Shown piece by piece: positions 15,109 to 23,318 of a stretch of 23,318 nt of DNA. Both the position numbers and the translations under genes were made by a program. Location: the NCBI GenBank assembly GCA_050486105.1, contig JBJHCR010000062.1:1-23318 (forward strand), written 5' to 3'. The notes under the pieces are model-generated. The model searched no databases. It saw only the letters and a program-made list of their open reading frames with translations, and was not told where the DNA came from. Positions within the stretch are counted from its first letter, which is position 1; each line of letters begins with the position of its first letter. This stretch comes from JAEXNA01 sp050486105. GTDB lineage: Bacteria > Vulcanimicrobiota > Xenobia > Xenobiales > JADMJV01.

Positions 15109-16476
15109 TTAGCGGCTGAAGTAGAAGCCGTCGTTTTGAGAGGGTAGGGCTAACTGGGCTGGAGGTGTGTCCTGAGGGAACTCGGCTGACTCAGTCGCAG
15201 GATAGACGGCACTCCAGGCGGCGTGATCGTTTTTAACTTGTTGGCTGTAATCCTGGGTAAAGGTGACCAGGTTCGTGAGCAAGGTCTCTTCCCGGCCGGC
15301 GATCCAATCCTTCACTGCCGGGCCGCCTTGGCAGTGAGCACGCGCCAGCAACTTGCCGAGATGCTCGGCTAGTTCTGGCAAATGCTCTTTATCCTCACTC
15401 AAGGACCCTTTTTCCGCCTCGCGCTCTCTGGTGAAGAAGGCCACTCCCTCGAGCTTGAACGAGCGGTGTCTGCCGTCGGTCACCCCGCCCAGTTTGCGGG
15501 TCATATCGATGACCTGCTCTCCATCCCCGCGACTGAGGTCTGCATCAGGAATGAGCACCGGCGAAGGGAGCACGGCTTTGGTTTCTAACACCCAGGTTCG
15601 GTTGGAATCCTGGACCAGGGCAAAGTAGCGCTCGAGGCCCCGAGTGCTACCCCCTGAATGGGGTCGCGAGGCCAGATCGAGGATCTTGAGATCGGGGAAG
15701 GTCTCCGTCAAGGCCTGGAGGACCTTAGGTCCTCGGTTAGGGTCGGGTTCATAGAGTTCGTTGTTGCGCACCATCGATCGCCCGTCCTCGGCCAGATACT
15801 TCTTCAAGACCCGATCCGAGGGCCTGTTCTCGATTTTCTCCAGCAGCTTGGCAACTGCACCCGAAGTTTGGGATCTCCTCAAAAAAGTGGGACCTTTGTG
15901 ATCCAAATTTTTCAGGTAAGATTTGCCGAGAGCGCGCACCAGGGCTCGTCCCTCGGAAGCTGAGAGTCCCGCTTCGTCAGCGGCGATGAGCAAACTTGTA
16001 GACAAACGTTGGAGGTCCCGGTCCGGGGTCCCGGTTTCCGCCTGATCGAAATCGTTGAGGCCCCATACCGGCTTGCCGTCGGGGCCGCGGAAGGTGCCCG
16101 CATTGAGAATGTGAGCATCACCCAAGATCGCAAGAGACGGAGGGGGGTCGGGCAGGAGCTTGGCTTGGTCCCGAAACGGGCCTTGGAGATCATGATAGAA
16201 TAAGGCCGGTGTGGCTCGAAAAAAAGCGTGGGCCGACTCGGACATCAGCCCGGCTTTCTCGGCCTTCATAGCTTCGCTGAGGCCGAGCTGCTGATCGAAG
16301 GCCTGCTGGAAGGTGAGAGCTTCCGCTGAGGGGCGTTGCCCTGGGCTTGAGCCGGTAGTGAAGGCCTCCAGAACCTCTTGCTGCTGTTCGAGATCAGGGA
16401 GCGAGGACATGCCCTGGGGCGACGTTCGGATGTCCGGACGAAGGTGGGAGTAGGCATGGCTGACAGGTTTCAGCAT
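15109..16476 (-). CDS. DUF2252 family protein (kinase-like fold)
   Basis: The 455-residue protein has the DUF2252 hallmarks: LAILGDAHILNAGTF (115-129), VWGLNDFDQAETGTP (137-151) and RDLQRLSTSLLIAA (153-166). These resemble the catalytic and metal-binding loops of aminoglycoside-phosphotransferase/protein-kinase-like folds. KILDLASRPHSGGSTRGLER and a C-terminal segment with LLARAHCQGG are also typical. Biochemical function in the family is not settled. The protein is cytoplasmic; no signal peptide is seen. It is transcribed on its own, upstream of the suf promoter and on the same strand. Met23 is an alternative start. Confidence 0.88.
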   Translation of the reverse strand: MLKPVSHAYSHLRPDIRTSPQGMSSLPDLEQQQEVLEAFTTGSSPGQRPSAEALTFQQAFDQQLGLSEAMKAEKAGLMSESAHAFFRATPALFYHDLQGPFRDQAKLLPDPPPSLAILGDAHILNAGTFRGPDGKPVWGLNDFDQAETGTPDRDLQRLSTSLLIAADEAGLSASEGRALVRALGKSYLKNLDHKGPTFLRRSQTSGAVAKLLEKIENRPSDRVLKKYLAEDGRSMVRNNELYEPDPNRGPKVLQALTETFPDLKILDLASRPHSGGSTRGLERYFALVQDSNRTWVLETKAVLPSPVLIPDADLSRGDGEQVIDMTRKLGGVTDGRHRSFKLEGVAFFTREREAEKGSLSEDKEHLPELAEHLGKLLARAHCQGGPAVKDWIAGREETLLTNLVTFTQDYSQQVKNDHAAWSAVYPATESAEFPQDTPPAQLALPSQNDGFYFSR

Positions 16477-16518
16477 CGACCGATTGTATCAGATCGCGGT
16501 CAGCATGAGAAGAGGTCT

Positions 16519-16743
16519 CTACAGATAGGGGGTTGGCTCGATCTCCGGAGTGGGGGACTCCTGGGGAGCAGGGCTGCTGTTCGGCTCGACTAGGAGCGGG
16601 CGTTGAGAAGGAGCGCTTTTATTGAAACGCTGCCGATACTCTTGACGCTCTTGTTCGCGGGTCAGGCGATAATCGTCTTGAGCGAAGGTCATGGCAAAGA
16701 TGATCAAAAAAAGCAGGCCGAAGAGGACCATCATATCTTTCAC
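16519..16743 (-). CDS. Small membrane-anchored or exported peptide
   Basis: 74 residues from GTG 16743 (AGGGG seven to eight bases upstream), or 71 or 70 from the next ATGs. Residues 4-21 are a hydrophobic segment (MMVLFGLLFLIIFAMTFA) that is either a membrane anchor or a signal peptide cut before QDD. A charged stretch follows (YRLTREQERQEYRQRFNK), then a Pro/Ser/Glu-rich tail ending PTPEIEPTPYL. No family is recognised. It follows glpD by 46 bases on the same strand and may be the end of the glycerol operon. Confidence 0.6.
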   Translation of the reverse strand: MKDMMVLFGLLFLIIFAMTFAQDDYRLTREQERQEYRQRFNKSAPSQRPLLVEPNSSPAPQESPTPEIEPTPYL

Positions 16744-16789
16744 GGGGTCACCCCTGAACCGATGATCGGTCTTGATGCCAAGGTGAGTT

Positions 16790-18376
16790 TCACGACCTTT
16801 GGCCCACCAACTCTTCCACCAAATAGTGGGCCGAAATGGATCGAAAATTTTCTATCTGCTGGGTTTCCCACTCCGAATCCTTACCCAATTCCTCGGCCAG
16901 TATACCTGCTACCTTGGAACTGGCCTCCCGGGCGGCCCTGGCATGGAACAGCAAACTGCGAGAGCGACGGCTGAGGACATCGTCCACCGTTCGAGCCATT
17001 TCATTACGAGCCATCCAGCGCACTTCACCCCGAGTCAAGGCCAAATCCGGATGCACTTTCTCGGCGTTGCTGTCGTCTTCCAAGAGGGCGGCGACACCGA
17101 GAGCGTCCGAGCCGTAGAAACTGAGGTCTCCAAACTGCTCGGAGTGCTGGTGGTAACCGTGAATGTTCAAATCCTTGGTGCGGCAGGTTCGATGTTCGAG
17201 TCCGGCCAAGGTCTCGGCCATGTCGATGAGGTCTTGGGCCATATGGCGATAGGTGGTCCATTTGCCTCCGGCCATGGTGATCATGCCGCTCTTGCTGATG
17301 GAGATAGTGTGATCTCGGCTGAGTTGAGCGGTGTTGTCTCCCTCTCCGGCTTTGGCCAGGGGTCGAATTCCTGAGAAGACGCTGAGCACGTCGGACAGTT
17401 CCGGTGGTTTCTCCAAGTAGCGTCTGGCGTTTTCCAGGATGAACTCTACTTCGGCCAAGGTTGGCTTGGGTTCCAAGGAGATCTCTTCGGTTGGAATGGG
17501 GTTGTCGGTGGTGCCCACCACCACACACTTATGCCAGGGTATTGCGAACAGCACCCGCCCATCGGTGGTGTGGGGAACCATGATGGCGGTGCCCCGAGGC
17601 AAGAAATCTCTAGGAAGCACGATATGAACTCCCGTGCTGGGGGCGATCATCGGTTTGGCTTGGGGGTCGTCGAGTTGACGGAGTTGATCGGCGAAGGGAC
17701 CGGTGCAGTTGAGAACAACTCGAGCCTCGAAAGCATGCGTTTCCCCGGTTTCCTGGTCCAGGGCTTCCACCCCGTCCACAAAATCCTCGGAGTTGCGGGA
17801 CAACCCCACGACTCGGACGTAGTTCAACAGCAGCGCGCCCTGCTCCACGGCGGTTTGGGCCATGTTCACCAGCATTCGAGCGTCGTCGAACTGCCCATCG
17901 AAATACTCCACCCCGCCTCGGAGACCCTCGGTGGCGATGGTGGGGATCTTGGCTACGGTTTCCTCGCTGGACAGGAGCTTGCTTCGACCGAAGCCGTAGC
18001 GCCCGGCCAAGGCGTCATAAACCTTCATTCCGATCCCGTAGAAGGGTGCCTCCCACCAGGTGTAGTTGGGAACCACGAAGGCCAGGTCACTCACCAGATG
18101 GGGAGCGTTGCGCCGCATGATCCCCCGCTCTTTGAGGGCTCCCATCACCAACGGGATATCGCCCTTTTGCAGGTAGCGGACCCCTCCATGAACCAGCTTG
18201 GTGCTTCGACTGCTGGTGCCTTTGCCGAAATCGGATCCTTCCAACAACAGCACCGAGTGCCCCCGAGAAGCGGCGTCGATGGCGGCTCCCACCCCGGTGG
18301 CTCCCCCGCCGATGATCAAAAAATCGAAAGGCTCCTGGCGCTTGATCGCCTTCTTCTTGAGGGTTTCTCTGTTCAT
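16790..18376 (-). CDS. glpD: Aerobic glycerol-3-phosphate dehydrogenase
   Basis: An FAD-dependent, membrane-associated enzyme that oxidises glycerol-3-phosphate to dihydroxyacetone phosphate and passes electrons to quinone. From ATG 18376 (AGGA upstream, two bases after the glpK stop) it has 528 residues. FDFLIIGGGATGVGAA near residue 20 is the FAD-binding Rossmann motif; SSRSTKLVHGGVRYLQ, FDGQFDDARMLV, GTTDNPIP and SGIRPLAKAGEG are typical GlpD segments. The C-terminal alpha-helical domain (VRWMARNEMARTVDDVLSRR) is present and complete. A start at 18394 would overlap glpK and is less likely. It forms an operon with glpK; no glpF is in the window. Confidence 0.95.
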   Translation of the reverse strand: MNRETLKKKAIKRQEPFDFLIIGGGATGVGAAIDAASRGHSVLLLEGSDFGKGTSSRSTKLVHGGVRYLQKGDIPLVMGALKERGIMRRNAPHLVSDLAFVVPNYTWWEAPFYGIGMKVYDALAGRYGFGRSKLLSSEETVAKIPTIATEGLRGGVEYFDGQFDDARMLVNMAQTAVEQGALLLNYVRVVGLSRNSEDFVDGVEALDQETGETHAFEARVVLNCTGPFADQLRQLDDPQAKPMIAPSTGVHIVLPRDFLPRGTAIMVPHTTDGRVLFAIPWHKCVVVGTTDNPIPTEEISLEPKPTLAEVEFILENARRYLEKPPELSDVLSVFSGIRPLAKAGEGDNTAQLSRDHTISISKSGMITMAGGKWTTYRHMAQDLIDMAETLAGLEHRTCRTKDLNIHGYHQHSEQFGDLSFYGSDALGVAALLEDDSNAEKVHPDLALTRGEVRWMARNEMARTVDDVLSRRSRSLLFHARAAREASSKVAGILAEELGKDSEWETQQIENFRSISAHYLVEELVGQRS

Positions 18377-18378
18377 GC

Positions 18379-19869
18379 TCAGTCCTGAATCCATTCTCTA
18401 GAGCGCTCGACGGCTCGATGCCAGAGCGCCTTCTTTTCGGCCGCCTGGTAAGGGGATTGTTGGGGCTCGAAGACTCGATCCACCTGGTGAAAAGCCTCCA
18501 ACTGCTCTAGGCTTTGGTAGAATCCGGTGGCCAATCCAGCCAAATAGGCGGCCCCTAAGGCGGTGCTCTCGGTGTTCTTCGGTCTGACCACGGGCACTTG
18601 CAGCAGATCCGCCTGAATCTCAAGCAGGAGGTCGTTGGCTGCGGCTCCCCCATCCACGCGCAGCTCTTTCAACGGAACACTGGCATCCTTTTGCATGGCT
18701 TCCATGACGTCGCAAACCTGAAACGCGATAGCCTCGAGAGTGGCTCGGGCCAAGTGGGCCGAAGTGGTGCCGCGCGTCAAGCCCAGGATGGTGCCTCGGG
18801 CGTCCTGATCCCAGTACGGCGTTCCCAGACCGTTGAAGGCGGGCACGAAAACCACTCCCTCGCTGTCAGGAACCGTTCGAGCCAAGGACTCCACTTCGGC
18901 CGAGCTTTCGATCAGGTTTAGACCGTCTCGAAGCCAGCCCACGGCGGCCCCTCCGATGAACACGCTGCCCTCTAAGGCGTAACAGGTTTCCCCATTGAAG
19001 GTCCAGCCTACAGTGCTCAATAGCTGGTTTTTTGAATGCTCCCTTTTCGAGCCGGTGTTCAGAAGCATAAAGCAGCCGGTGCCATAGGTGTTCTTGGAAA
19101 GCCCCGGCTTGAAGCATTGCTGCCCAAAAAGAGCGGACTGCTGATCGCCGGCGATCCCGGCTATGGGGATTGGGGCACCTAGAATCTTGCTGGTTCCCAC
19201 AATTTCACTGGATTCACAGACCCTAGGCAGGACCGATTCTGGGATCTGAAATCGGTCCAGGAGATCTCGATCCCAATCCCGTTTATCGATGTTGTAGAGC
19301 ATGGTTCGACTAGCATTGCTGGGGTCGGTGACGTGTTGCTGCCCCCCGGTGAGTTTCCAGACCAGCCAGCTGTCCACCGTTCCAAAGGCCAGTTCTCCTT
19401 GCTCGGCCATCTGTCGCGCCCCATCGACTTGGTCTAACAACCAAGAGATCTTGGAAGCTGAGAAGTAGGCATCCACGATCAATCCGGTGCGGTCGGTGAT
19501 CTCTTCCCCCCATTGTTGTTTCCAAGCTCGACACAGGTTCGAGGTTCTTCGATCCTGCCAGACGATGGCTGGTGCCAAGGGCCGCCCGGTTTTTCTGTTC
19601 CACACTACGGTGGTCTCTCGCTGGTTGGTGATGCCGATGGCTCGAACGTTCTCGATTCCTTGGGCATATTTTTCCACTACCTGGCGGGCTACCCTGAGTT
19701 GGGTTTCCCAGATCTCGTCAGGGTTGTGTTCCACCCAACCACCCTGGGGGTAGTACTGGGGGAATTCTTCTTGGCAGACCCCTACGACCTGAGCTTGCTG
19801 GTCGAAAAGGATGGCTCGGCAACTGCTGGTCCCTTGATCTAAGGCTAAGACGGTATTCACTCTGGGCAC
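18379..19869 (-). CDS. glpK: Glycerol kinase
   Basis: Phosphorylates glycerol with ATP in the cytoplasm. At 496 residues it has the normal length. Motifs are ALDQGTSSCRAILFD at the N-terminus (phosphate-1 loop), TNQRETTVVWNRKTG and AIVWQDRRT (substrate region), GIAGDQQSALFGQQC, NTYGTGCFMLLNTG, FVPAFNGLGTPYWD and the adenosine motif LRVDGGAAANDLLLEIQADL. GTG 19869 is the likely start, with a second GTG nine bases on. It is transcribed divergently from the amidohydrolase gene across 98 bases. Together with glpD it converts glycerol to dihydroxyacetone phosphate. Confidence 0.96.
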   Translation of the reverse strand: MPRVNTVLALDQGTSSCRAILFDQQAQVVGVCQEEFPQYYPQGGWVEHNPDEIWETQLRVARQVVEKYAQGIENVRAIGITNQRETTVVWNRKTGRPLAPAIVWQDRRTSNLCRAWKQQWGEEITDRTGLIVDAYFSASKISWLLDQVDGARQMAEQGELAFGTVDSWLVWKLTGGQQHVTDPSNASRTMLYNIDKRDWDRDLLDRFQIPESVLPRVCESSEIVGTSKILGAPIPIAGIAGDQQSALFGQQCFKPGLSKNTYGTGCFMLLNTGSKREHSKNQLLSTVGWTFNGETCYALEGSVFIGGAAVGWLRDGLNLIESSAEVESLARTVPDSEGVVFVPAFNGLGTPYWDQDARGTILGLTRGTTSAHLARATLEAIAFQVCDVMEAMQKDASVPLKELRVDGGAAANDLLLEIQADLLQVPVVRPKNTESTALGAAYLAGLATGFYQSLEQLEAFHQVDRVFEPQQSPYQAAEKKALWHRAVERSREWIQD

Positions 19870-19967
19870 TTTGCGGTGAGTTCGGTTTTCCCTGGAACCC
19901 CATGGTCCTCACAGTTTGGATGGCCGTTTCATAGGATCTCTTCAATGGTTCGAGTAACACAGGCCCT

Positions 19968-21563
19968 ATGGATAGCAGGGACTTACTTTTGACGAACGGC
20001 AAATTTTGGACCCCGGGTCATAGCGGAGAGCTGCCTTCGGAACTCTTGATACGGCACGGGAAAATCGCCAATCTGGGGCAGCATGGGGAGCTTCCCAGGG
20101 AAGGACTGGAGCCTGCACAGGTTCTCGACCTCAAGGGTAGTTTCGTGACCCCCGGATTCTGGGACTCCCATATTCATCTCTATCATTGGTGCCTGTCCAG
20201 AGGCTATGCCGATCTTCGAGGATGTCTGAAGCGCTCGCAGCTTTTCGAGAAGCTTAAGGCCATCGACCAGGGTCAGGAATGGCTTATCGGTTGGGGTTGG
20301 AATGCCACTCTTTGGCAAGAATCCGAGCCCTTGCAGCGAGGCGACTTGGATTCCTTGACCGGAGATCGCCCCTGCCTGGTATGGGGCAGCGATATGCACT
20401 GTGCCGTGGTCAACACCGAGGGCCTGCGGAGGGCTGATCTTTTGGATTGGCAGGTCGAGGTTGAGGGCGGGGTGATCGAACGGACCGACGAGGGAGACCC
20501 CACCGGCTTGCTCAAGGAGCTAGCCGTCAATCAGGTTCGAGATCTCATTCCTGAGCCCGACGACCAACAGCTCAAGGCCCTCTTGAAGGATGGATTTCAC
20601 GAACTTCATCGTCTCGGCATCACCGGGGTCTGCGACCAGAGGATCAAGGACCTCGACGAAGGACCTCGTCTCTTTCGAGCTCTTCTTCAGCTTGAGGAAG
20701 AGGGCGAGCTCGAGCTTCGGGTCAGCCTGAATCTGGCTGCCCATCATCTGGAAGCCGCGAGAGTGTTGGGTTTGCGTACCGGATGGGGAAGCGAACGCCT
20801 GAGGATCGGCTCGGTGAAAATTTTCGCTGATGGCACCTTGGGCTCTAGAACCGCCAAAATGCTGGAGCCATTCTTAGAGACTCCGGCCAACGAGGAAGGG
20901 AGAGGTTTCTACTTGACCTCTCCCCGGCAGATGAGAGATGAGTTTGAACAGGCAGCCCAGGCCGGTTTCTCGGTCAGTGTGCACGCCATCGGAGACGAGG
21001 CCAATCGGTGTTGCCTGGATATCTTGCAGGCCCTAGATGAGGCCGGGGTGCCCAGAACCAGAGTTCCCCACCGACTCGAGCACGCCCAACTTCTCGACGA
21101 CGCCGAAATCAGCCGTTTTGGAGAGCTCGAGGTTACAGCAAGCGTGCAGCCCGGGCATCTGATCGATGATCGCTGGGCCGCTGACGAGTTTCTCGGGCCG
21201 CGCAGCCGGCTGGCTTATCGTTTTGCCGACCTGCTGCGCTCGGGGGCCCTGCTGGCCTTGGGAAGCGATGCTCCGGTGAGCGAGGTCGACCCACTATACG
21301 GCTACTTGGCTGCAATACGCCGGACTCACGGAGACAACCCGGTGTGGTACCCGGAGCAAGCCATGACTCCCGAGCAGGCTCTAGCCGGTTATACGCTCCA
21401 CGGGGCTCTAGCTTGCGGCTGGAACGAGCAATGTGGCTCTCTTGCTGTGGGCAAGAACGCTGATCTGGTGGTTTGGAAACACGACCTTCGAGAGCTTCAA
21501 TCCCCGATTTCCGAGGCCGTGGCCACCACCTTTCTAGACGGAAAGGTGGTGTACTCTAGGTAA
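19968..21563 (+). CDS. Amidohydrolase, YtcJ-like metal-dependent hydrolase
   Basis: The 531-residue protein has the amidohydrolase superfamily pattern: the HxH metal ligands His68 and His70 in PGFWDSHIHL, Lys284 in VKIFADGTLGSRTA, His339 in VHAIGDEANR, His372 in HRLEHAQLL, and Asp434 in LALGSDAPVSEVDP. The small beta domain is split between both ends (LLLTNGKFWTPG and LAVGKNADLVVWKHDL). The FADGTLGSRTA and SDAPV motifs place it in the YtcJ/amidohydrolase-3 group. The natural substrate is not known. The ribosome binding site is weak. It ends 24 bases from the convergent pilin-like gene. Confidence 0.9.
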   Translation: MDSRDLLLTNGKFWTPGHSGELPSELLIRHGKIANLGQHGELPREGLEPAQVLDLKGSFVTPGFWDSHIHLYHWCLSRGYADLRGCLKRSQLFEKLKAIDQGQEWLIGWGWNATLWQESEPLQRGDLDSLTGDRPCLVWGSDMHCAVVNTEGLRRADLLDWQVEVEGGVIERTDEGDPTGLLKELAVNQVRDLIPEPDDQQLKALLKDGFHELHRLGITGVCDQRIKDLDEGPRLFRALLQLEEEGELELRVSLNLAAHHLEAARVLGLRTGWGSERLRIGSVKIFADGTLGSRTAKMLEPFLETPANEEGRGFYLTSPRQMRDEFEQAAQAGFSVSVHAIGDEANRCCLDILQALDEAGVPRTRVPHRLEHAQLLDDAEISRFGELEVTASVQPGHLIDDRWAADEFLGPRSRLAYRFADLLRSGALLALGSDAPVSEVDPLYGYLAAIRRTHGDNPVWYPEQAMTPEQALAGYTLHGALACGWNEQCGSLAVGKNADLVVWKHDLRELQSPISEAVATTFLDGKVVYSR

Positions 21564-21587
21564 ACAGCAAAGCGAGGGGTTTCCTTG

Positions 21588-22010
21588 TTAGGGGCGCTCC
21601 ACGATCCCGCTTTCAGAGAAGTACTGAGGGTAGTCGGGCGGCAGTCCCATTCCTGTATGCCACTCCCCCTCGCAGAAGAAAGAATATTCGTCAGGGAGGC
21701 TGGTGGCCACAAAGGCCCCGCTGTAGGTGTCGGACTGAGCCACCGGGCATACGGGGATGGTCTTGATGTAATTGGGCGTGAGAAGTTCGAGTTCGTCGCA
21801 GAAGCGCCCTCCATGGTCCGTGCTGTACAACTCGATAGAGGTAGCTAAATTCTTGAGGTTGGCTTTGCAGGCCGTGAGTTGTCCCCCCCCTCGAGCACGC
21901 AAGAAGTTCGGCACCAGGACCGAGGCCAAGATAGCGATAATGGCGATCACGATCATGAGTTCGATAAGGGTGAACCCTAAAGCTCTTCGCCTTACATGTT
22001 TTTGTCTCAT
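21588..22010 (-). CDS. Type IV pilin-like / type II pseudopilin protein
   Basis: A prepilin of 140 residues. The leader RQKHVRRRALG ends in Gly12, followed by FTLIELMIVIAIIAILASVLVPNFLRAR. This is the class III signal with Phe13 at +1 and Glu17 at +5, to be cut and methylated by a PilD-type peptidase. The globular part is small and holds four Cys residues (CKANLKNL, RFCDEL, PVCPVAQ, FFCEGEW), likely two disulfides. No other pilus or secretion gene is in the window. Its ATG overlaps the stop of the LRR gene by four bases (ATGA), which suggests coupled translation. Confidence 0.92.
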   Translation of the reverse strand: MRQKHVRRRALGFTLIELMIVIAIIAILASVLVPNFLRARGGGQLTACKANLKNLATSIELYSTDHGGRFCDELELLTPNYIKTIPVCPVAQSDTYSGAFVATSLPDEYSFFCEGEWHTGMGLPPDYPQYFSESGIVERP

Positions 22011-22834
22011 CGGATCACGCTCGCTTTCGGTAAGGTCTCCCTTAGAACCTTAACATATTCTTCGCTGATTTTCGTACCTTTCAGATTCACTCTCCTCAAC
22101 TCTTGGAGTGGAGCGAGGTCCGGAAGGGAGTCGATAGGATTGTTCTCAAGGTCCAGCAGTGTCAGCGAGGTCAAAGACGTTACGCTGTCCGGCAGGGTGG
22201 TGAGGCGGTTGTTGCGCAGCGACAAGACTTCCATGCTGCGGAGCTTGCCCAGCTCCCGCGGAAGCAAAGTCAGCTGATTGTTAGCCAGATCGAGGCTTTT
22301 CAAAGAACTCAAGCCTGAGATTTCTTCGGGGAGCCCTTTAAGCCGATTGTTCTTGAGGTTCAACTCTACCAACTTGCTGAGCTGTCCAACGGTCTTGGGG
22401 AGGCTTCCGAGCAGATTGTAATCCAACCTCAAGATCTCGAGAGAGAGCAACTCGCCGATTTGGTCTGGAAGGACGGCGAGTTCGTTGCCACTCATGCTCA
22501 GAATTCGGAGGGCGGATAAAGTGCCTATCTCAGGTGGCAGAACTTTCAAATAGGAATTGTCCAGCACCAACTCCGTAGTGGATTGAGGCTGGGCCAGGGC
22601 TCGGGATAGAGGGCCTGGTGTTCCTATCCGAAGGATGCCCAAGCTATGAAGAAGCCAAAGGATGCAGACCAGCGCCAAAGGAGCCAGTACGGACAGAGCC
22701 CAAATGGCCTTTTGACGCCGCTTCTTCTTGAGGCTGACCTTCCAGGCTTCCTTTGGGTCGACCCTCTGCTTGTCGATGACTTTCTGTCTCTTGACGGCCT
22801 TATTCATGGCCGATCTCAGATCGCTGTTGCTCAA
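22007..22834 (-). CDS. Membrane-anchored leucine-rich-repeat protein
   Basis: 275 residues from TTG 22834, or 266 from ATG 22807. A basic N-terminal region (KQRVDPKEAWKVSLKKKRRQ) precedes one membrane helix at about 43-65 (IWALSVLAPLALVCILWLLHSL). From about residue 86 come roughly eight repeats of 22-23 residues with the pattern LxxLxLxxNxLxxLPxxIGxLxx (for example LVELNLKNNRLKGLPEEISG). The positive charge before the helix places the repeats outside the cytoplasm. It is probably a protein- or surface-binding module; the partner is unknown. It overlaps the pilin-like gene downstream. Confidence 0.88.
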   Translation of the reverse strand: MSNSDLRSAMNKAVKRQKVIDKQRVDPKEAWKVSLKKKRRQKAIWALSVLAPLALVCILWLLHSLGILRIGTPGPLSRALAQPQSTTELVLDNSYLKVLPPEIGTLSALRILSMSGNELAVLPDQIGELLSLEILRLDYNLLGSLPKTVGQLSKLVELNLKNNRLKGLPEEISGLSSLKSLDLANNQLTLLPRELGKLRSMEVLSLRNNRLTTLPDSVTSLTSLTLLDLENNPIDSLPDLAPLQELRRVNLKGTKISEEYVKVLRETLPKASVIR

Positions 22835-22901
22835 GATCCCAATTCCCTACTCTAAGGTTTCTTCTGCTTTATTCGGGTGGCACCTGTTGCGAAAGGGATC
22901 T

Positions 22902-23318
22902 TCAGGGCGTGGGACTGGGAAGGGAGGGAGGGGCTGGATAGACGGGATCCATGGCGTGAGCCTTTTGCAGATAGAAGTGCCCTTCCGAGACCTTTCCCTG
23001 GGTCCACAAGGCGATCCCTAGACCGTGCAATCCCCGGGCGGTGACTTGGATTTCCAGCAGATCCCGGTAGATGGGTTCGACTTTCTCCGGCTGCTCATAG
23101 GGTCCCAGGCCATCAGCTAAGTCGTACATCAAAGGCAACAGTTGTTCTGTCAGGTTGTTCCTTTGGGCGGTATGGAAAACTCGAAGTTCCGCCAGCTTGT
23201 ATCGCTGCAAGATCTCTTGCTGGAGACGAGCCTCTTCGTTCTTGTCTCCGAGATGATTAGCGATGAGAAGAAGGCTATGGTAGACCGATGGGTAGTTGAG
23301 CTGATCTCGCTCCAGGGC
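22902..23318 (-). CDS. TPR-like protein, C-terminal part (cut by window edge)
   Basis: The frame is open to the right edge, so the N-terminus is missing; 138 residues are visible. They are mostly helical and arranged in pairs, with TPR-like spacing: YPSVYHSLLLIANHLGDKN, then VEPIYRDLLEIQVTARGLHG and LGIALWTQGKVSEGHFYLQK ending AHAMDPVYPAPP. The last unit is a good match to a TPR (G8, A20 and P32-type positions). The C-terminus is proline-rich. A shorter internal TTG start near 23210 would cut through a helix and is not the real start. It lies 67 bases upstream of the LRR gene on the same strand. Confidence 0.7.
   Translation of the reverse strand, partial: ALERDQLNYPSVYHSLLLIANHLGDKNEEARLQQEILQRYKLAELRVFHTAQRNNLTEQLLPLMYDLADGLGPYEQPEKVEPIYRDLLEIQVTARGLHGLGIALWTQGKVSEGHFYLQKAHAMDPVYPAPPSLPSPTP

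Noticed and set aside
21564..21600. Possible bidirectional terminator between the amidohydrolase and pilin-like genes
   Set aside because: Only a weak, interrupted dyad is visible, without a clear stem or U-run.

Overview
The window is about 23 kb of accessory and housekeeping DNA from a bacterium of moderate GC. A ten-N gap marks it as a draft or metagenome-type assembly. A putative outer-membrane beta-barrel protein, exported proteins and a type IV pilin-like protein suggest a diderm cell. The sequence alone does not fix the phylum. There is no rRNA, tRNA, CRISPR array or recognisable transposase gene.

Layout. Positions 1-1185 (minus strand): a cut-off exported protein, a frameshifted reading frame and a two-helix membrane protein. 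Positions 1186-1756: a non-coding, hairpin-rich element bounded by 21-bp perfect inverted repeats, then a probably decayed reading frame. Positions 1756-5207 (minus): an SDR oxidoreductase, trpS (split by an artificial N gap), an outer-membrane beta-barrel protein, a tiny repeat ORF, and a periplasmic heavy-metal-associated (HMA) protein. Positions 5284-8111 (plus): dUTPase, an unknown protein and a polytopic membrane protein. Positions 8104-15046 (minus): a SUF iron-sulfur cluster operon in the order Rrf2 regulator, sufC, sufB, sufD, Rieske ferredoxin, sufS, sufU, sufT-like, single-domain response regulator. Positions 15109-19869 (minus): a DUF2252 protein, a small anchored peptide, and glpK-glpD for glycerol use. 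Position 19968 to the end: a YtcJ-type amidohydrolase (plus), then a prepilin-like protein, a leucine-rich-repeat membrane protein and a cut-off TPR-like protein (all minus).

Main discovery. The HMA protein is much longer than the simple open frame suggests. Reading through one TGA at 2131-2133 joins a signal peptide to an otherwise perfect GMxCxxC-type metal-binding domain. The TGA sits exactly at the first cysteine, giving GME-U-LPC. Directly downstream lies a 7-bp perfect stem with a GGUCA loop over a 5-bp lower stem, the form of a bacterial SECIS element. This is best read as a UxxC selenoprotein, so the organism should carry selA, selB, selC and selD elsewhere. Its neighbour upstream in the same direction is a putative outer-membrane barrel, which suggests a metal- or redox-related envelope function.

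Other points of interest are a response regulator translationally coupled to the end of the SUF operon, a strong hairpin between sufD and the Rieske gene, and a pilin-like gene translationally coupled to an LRR membrane protein.
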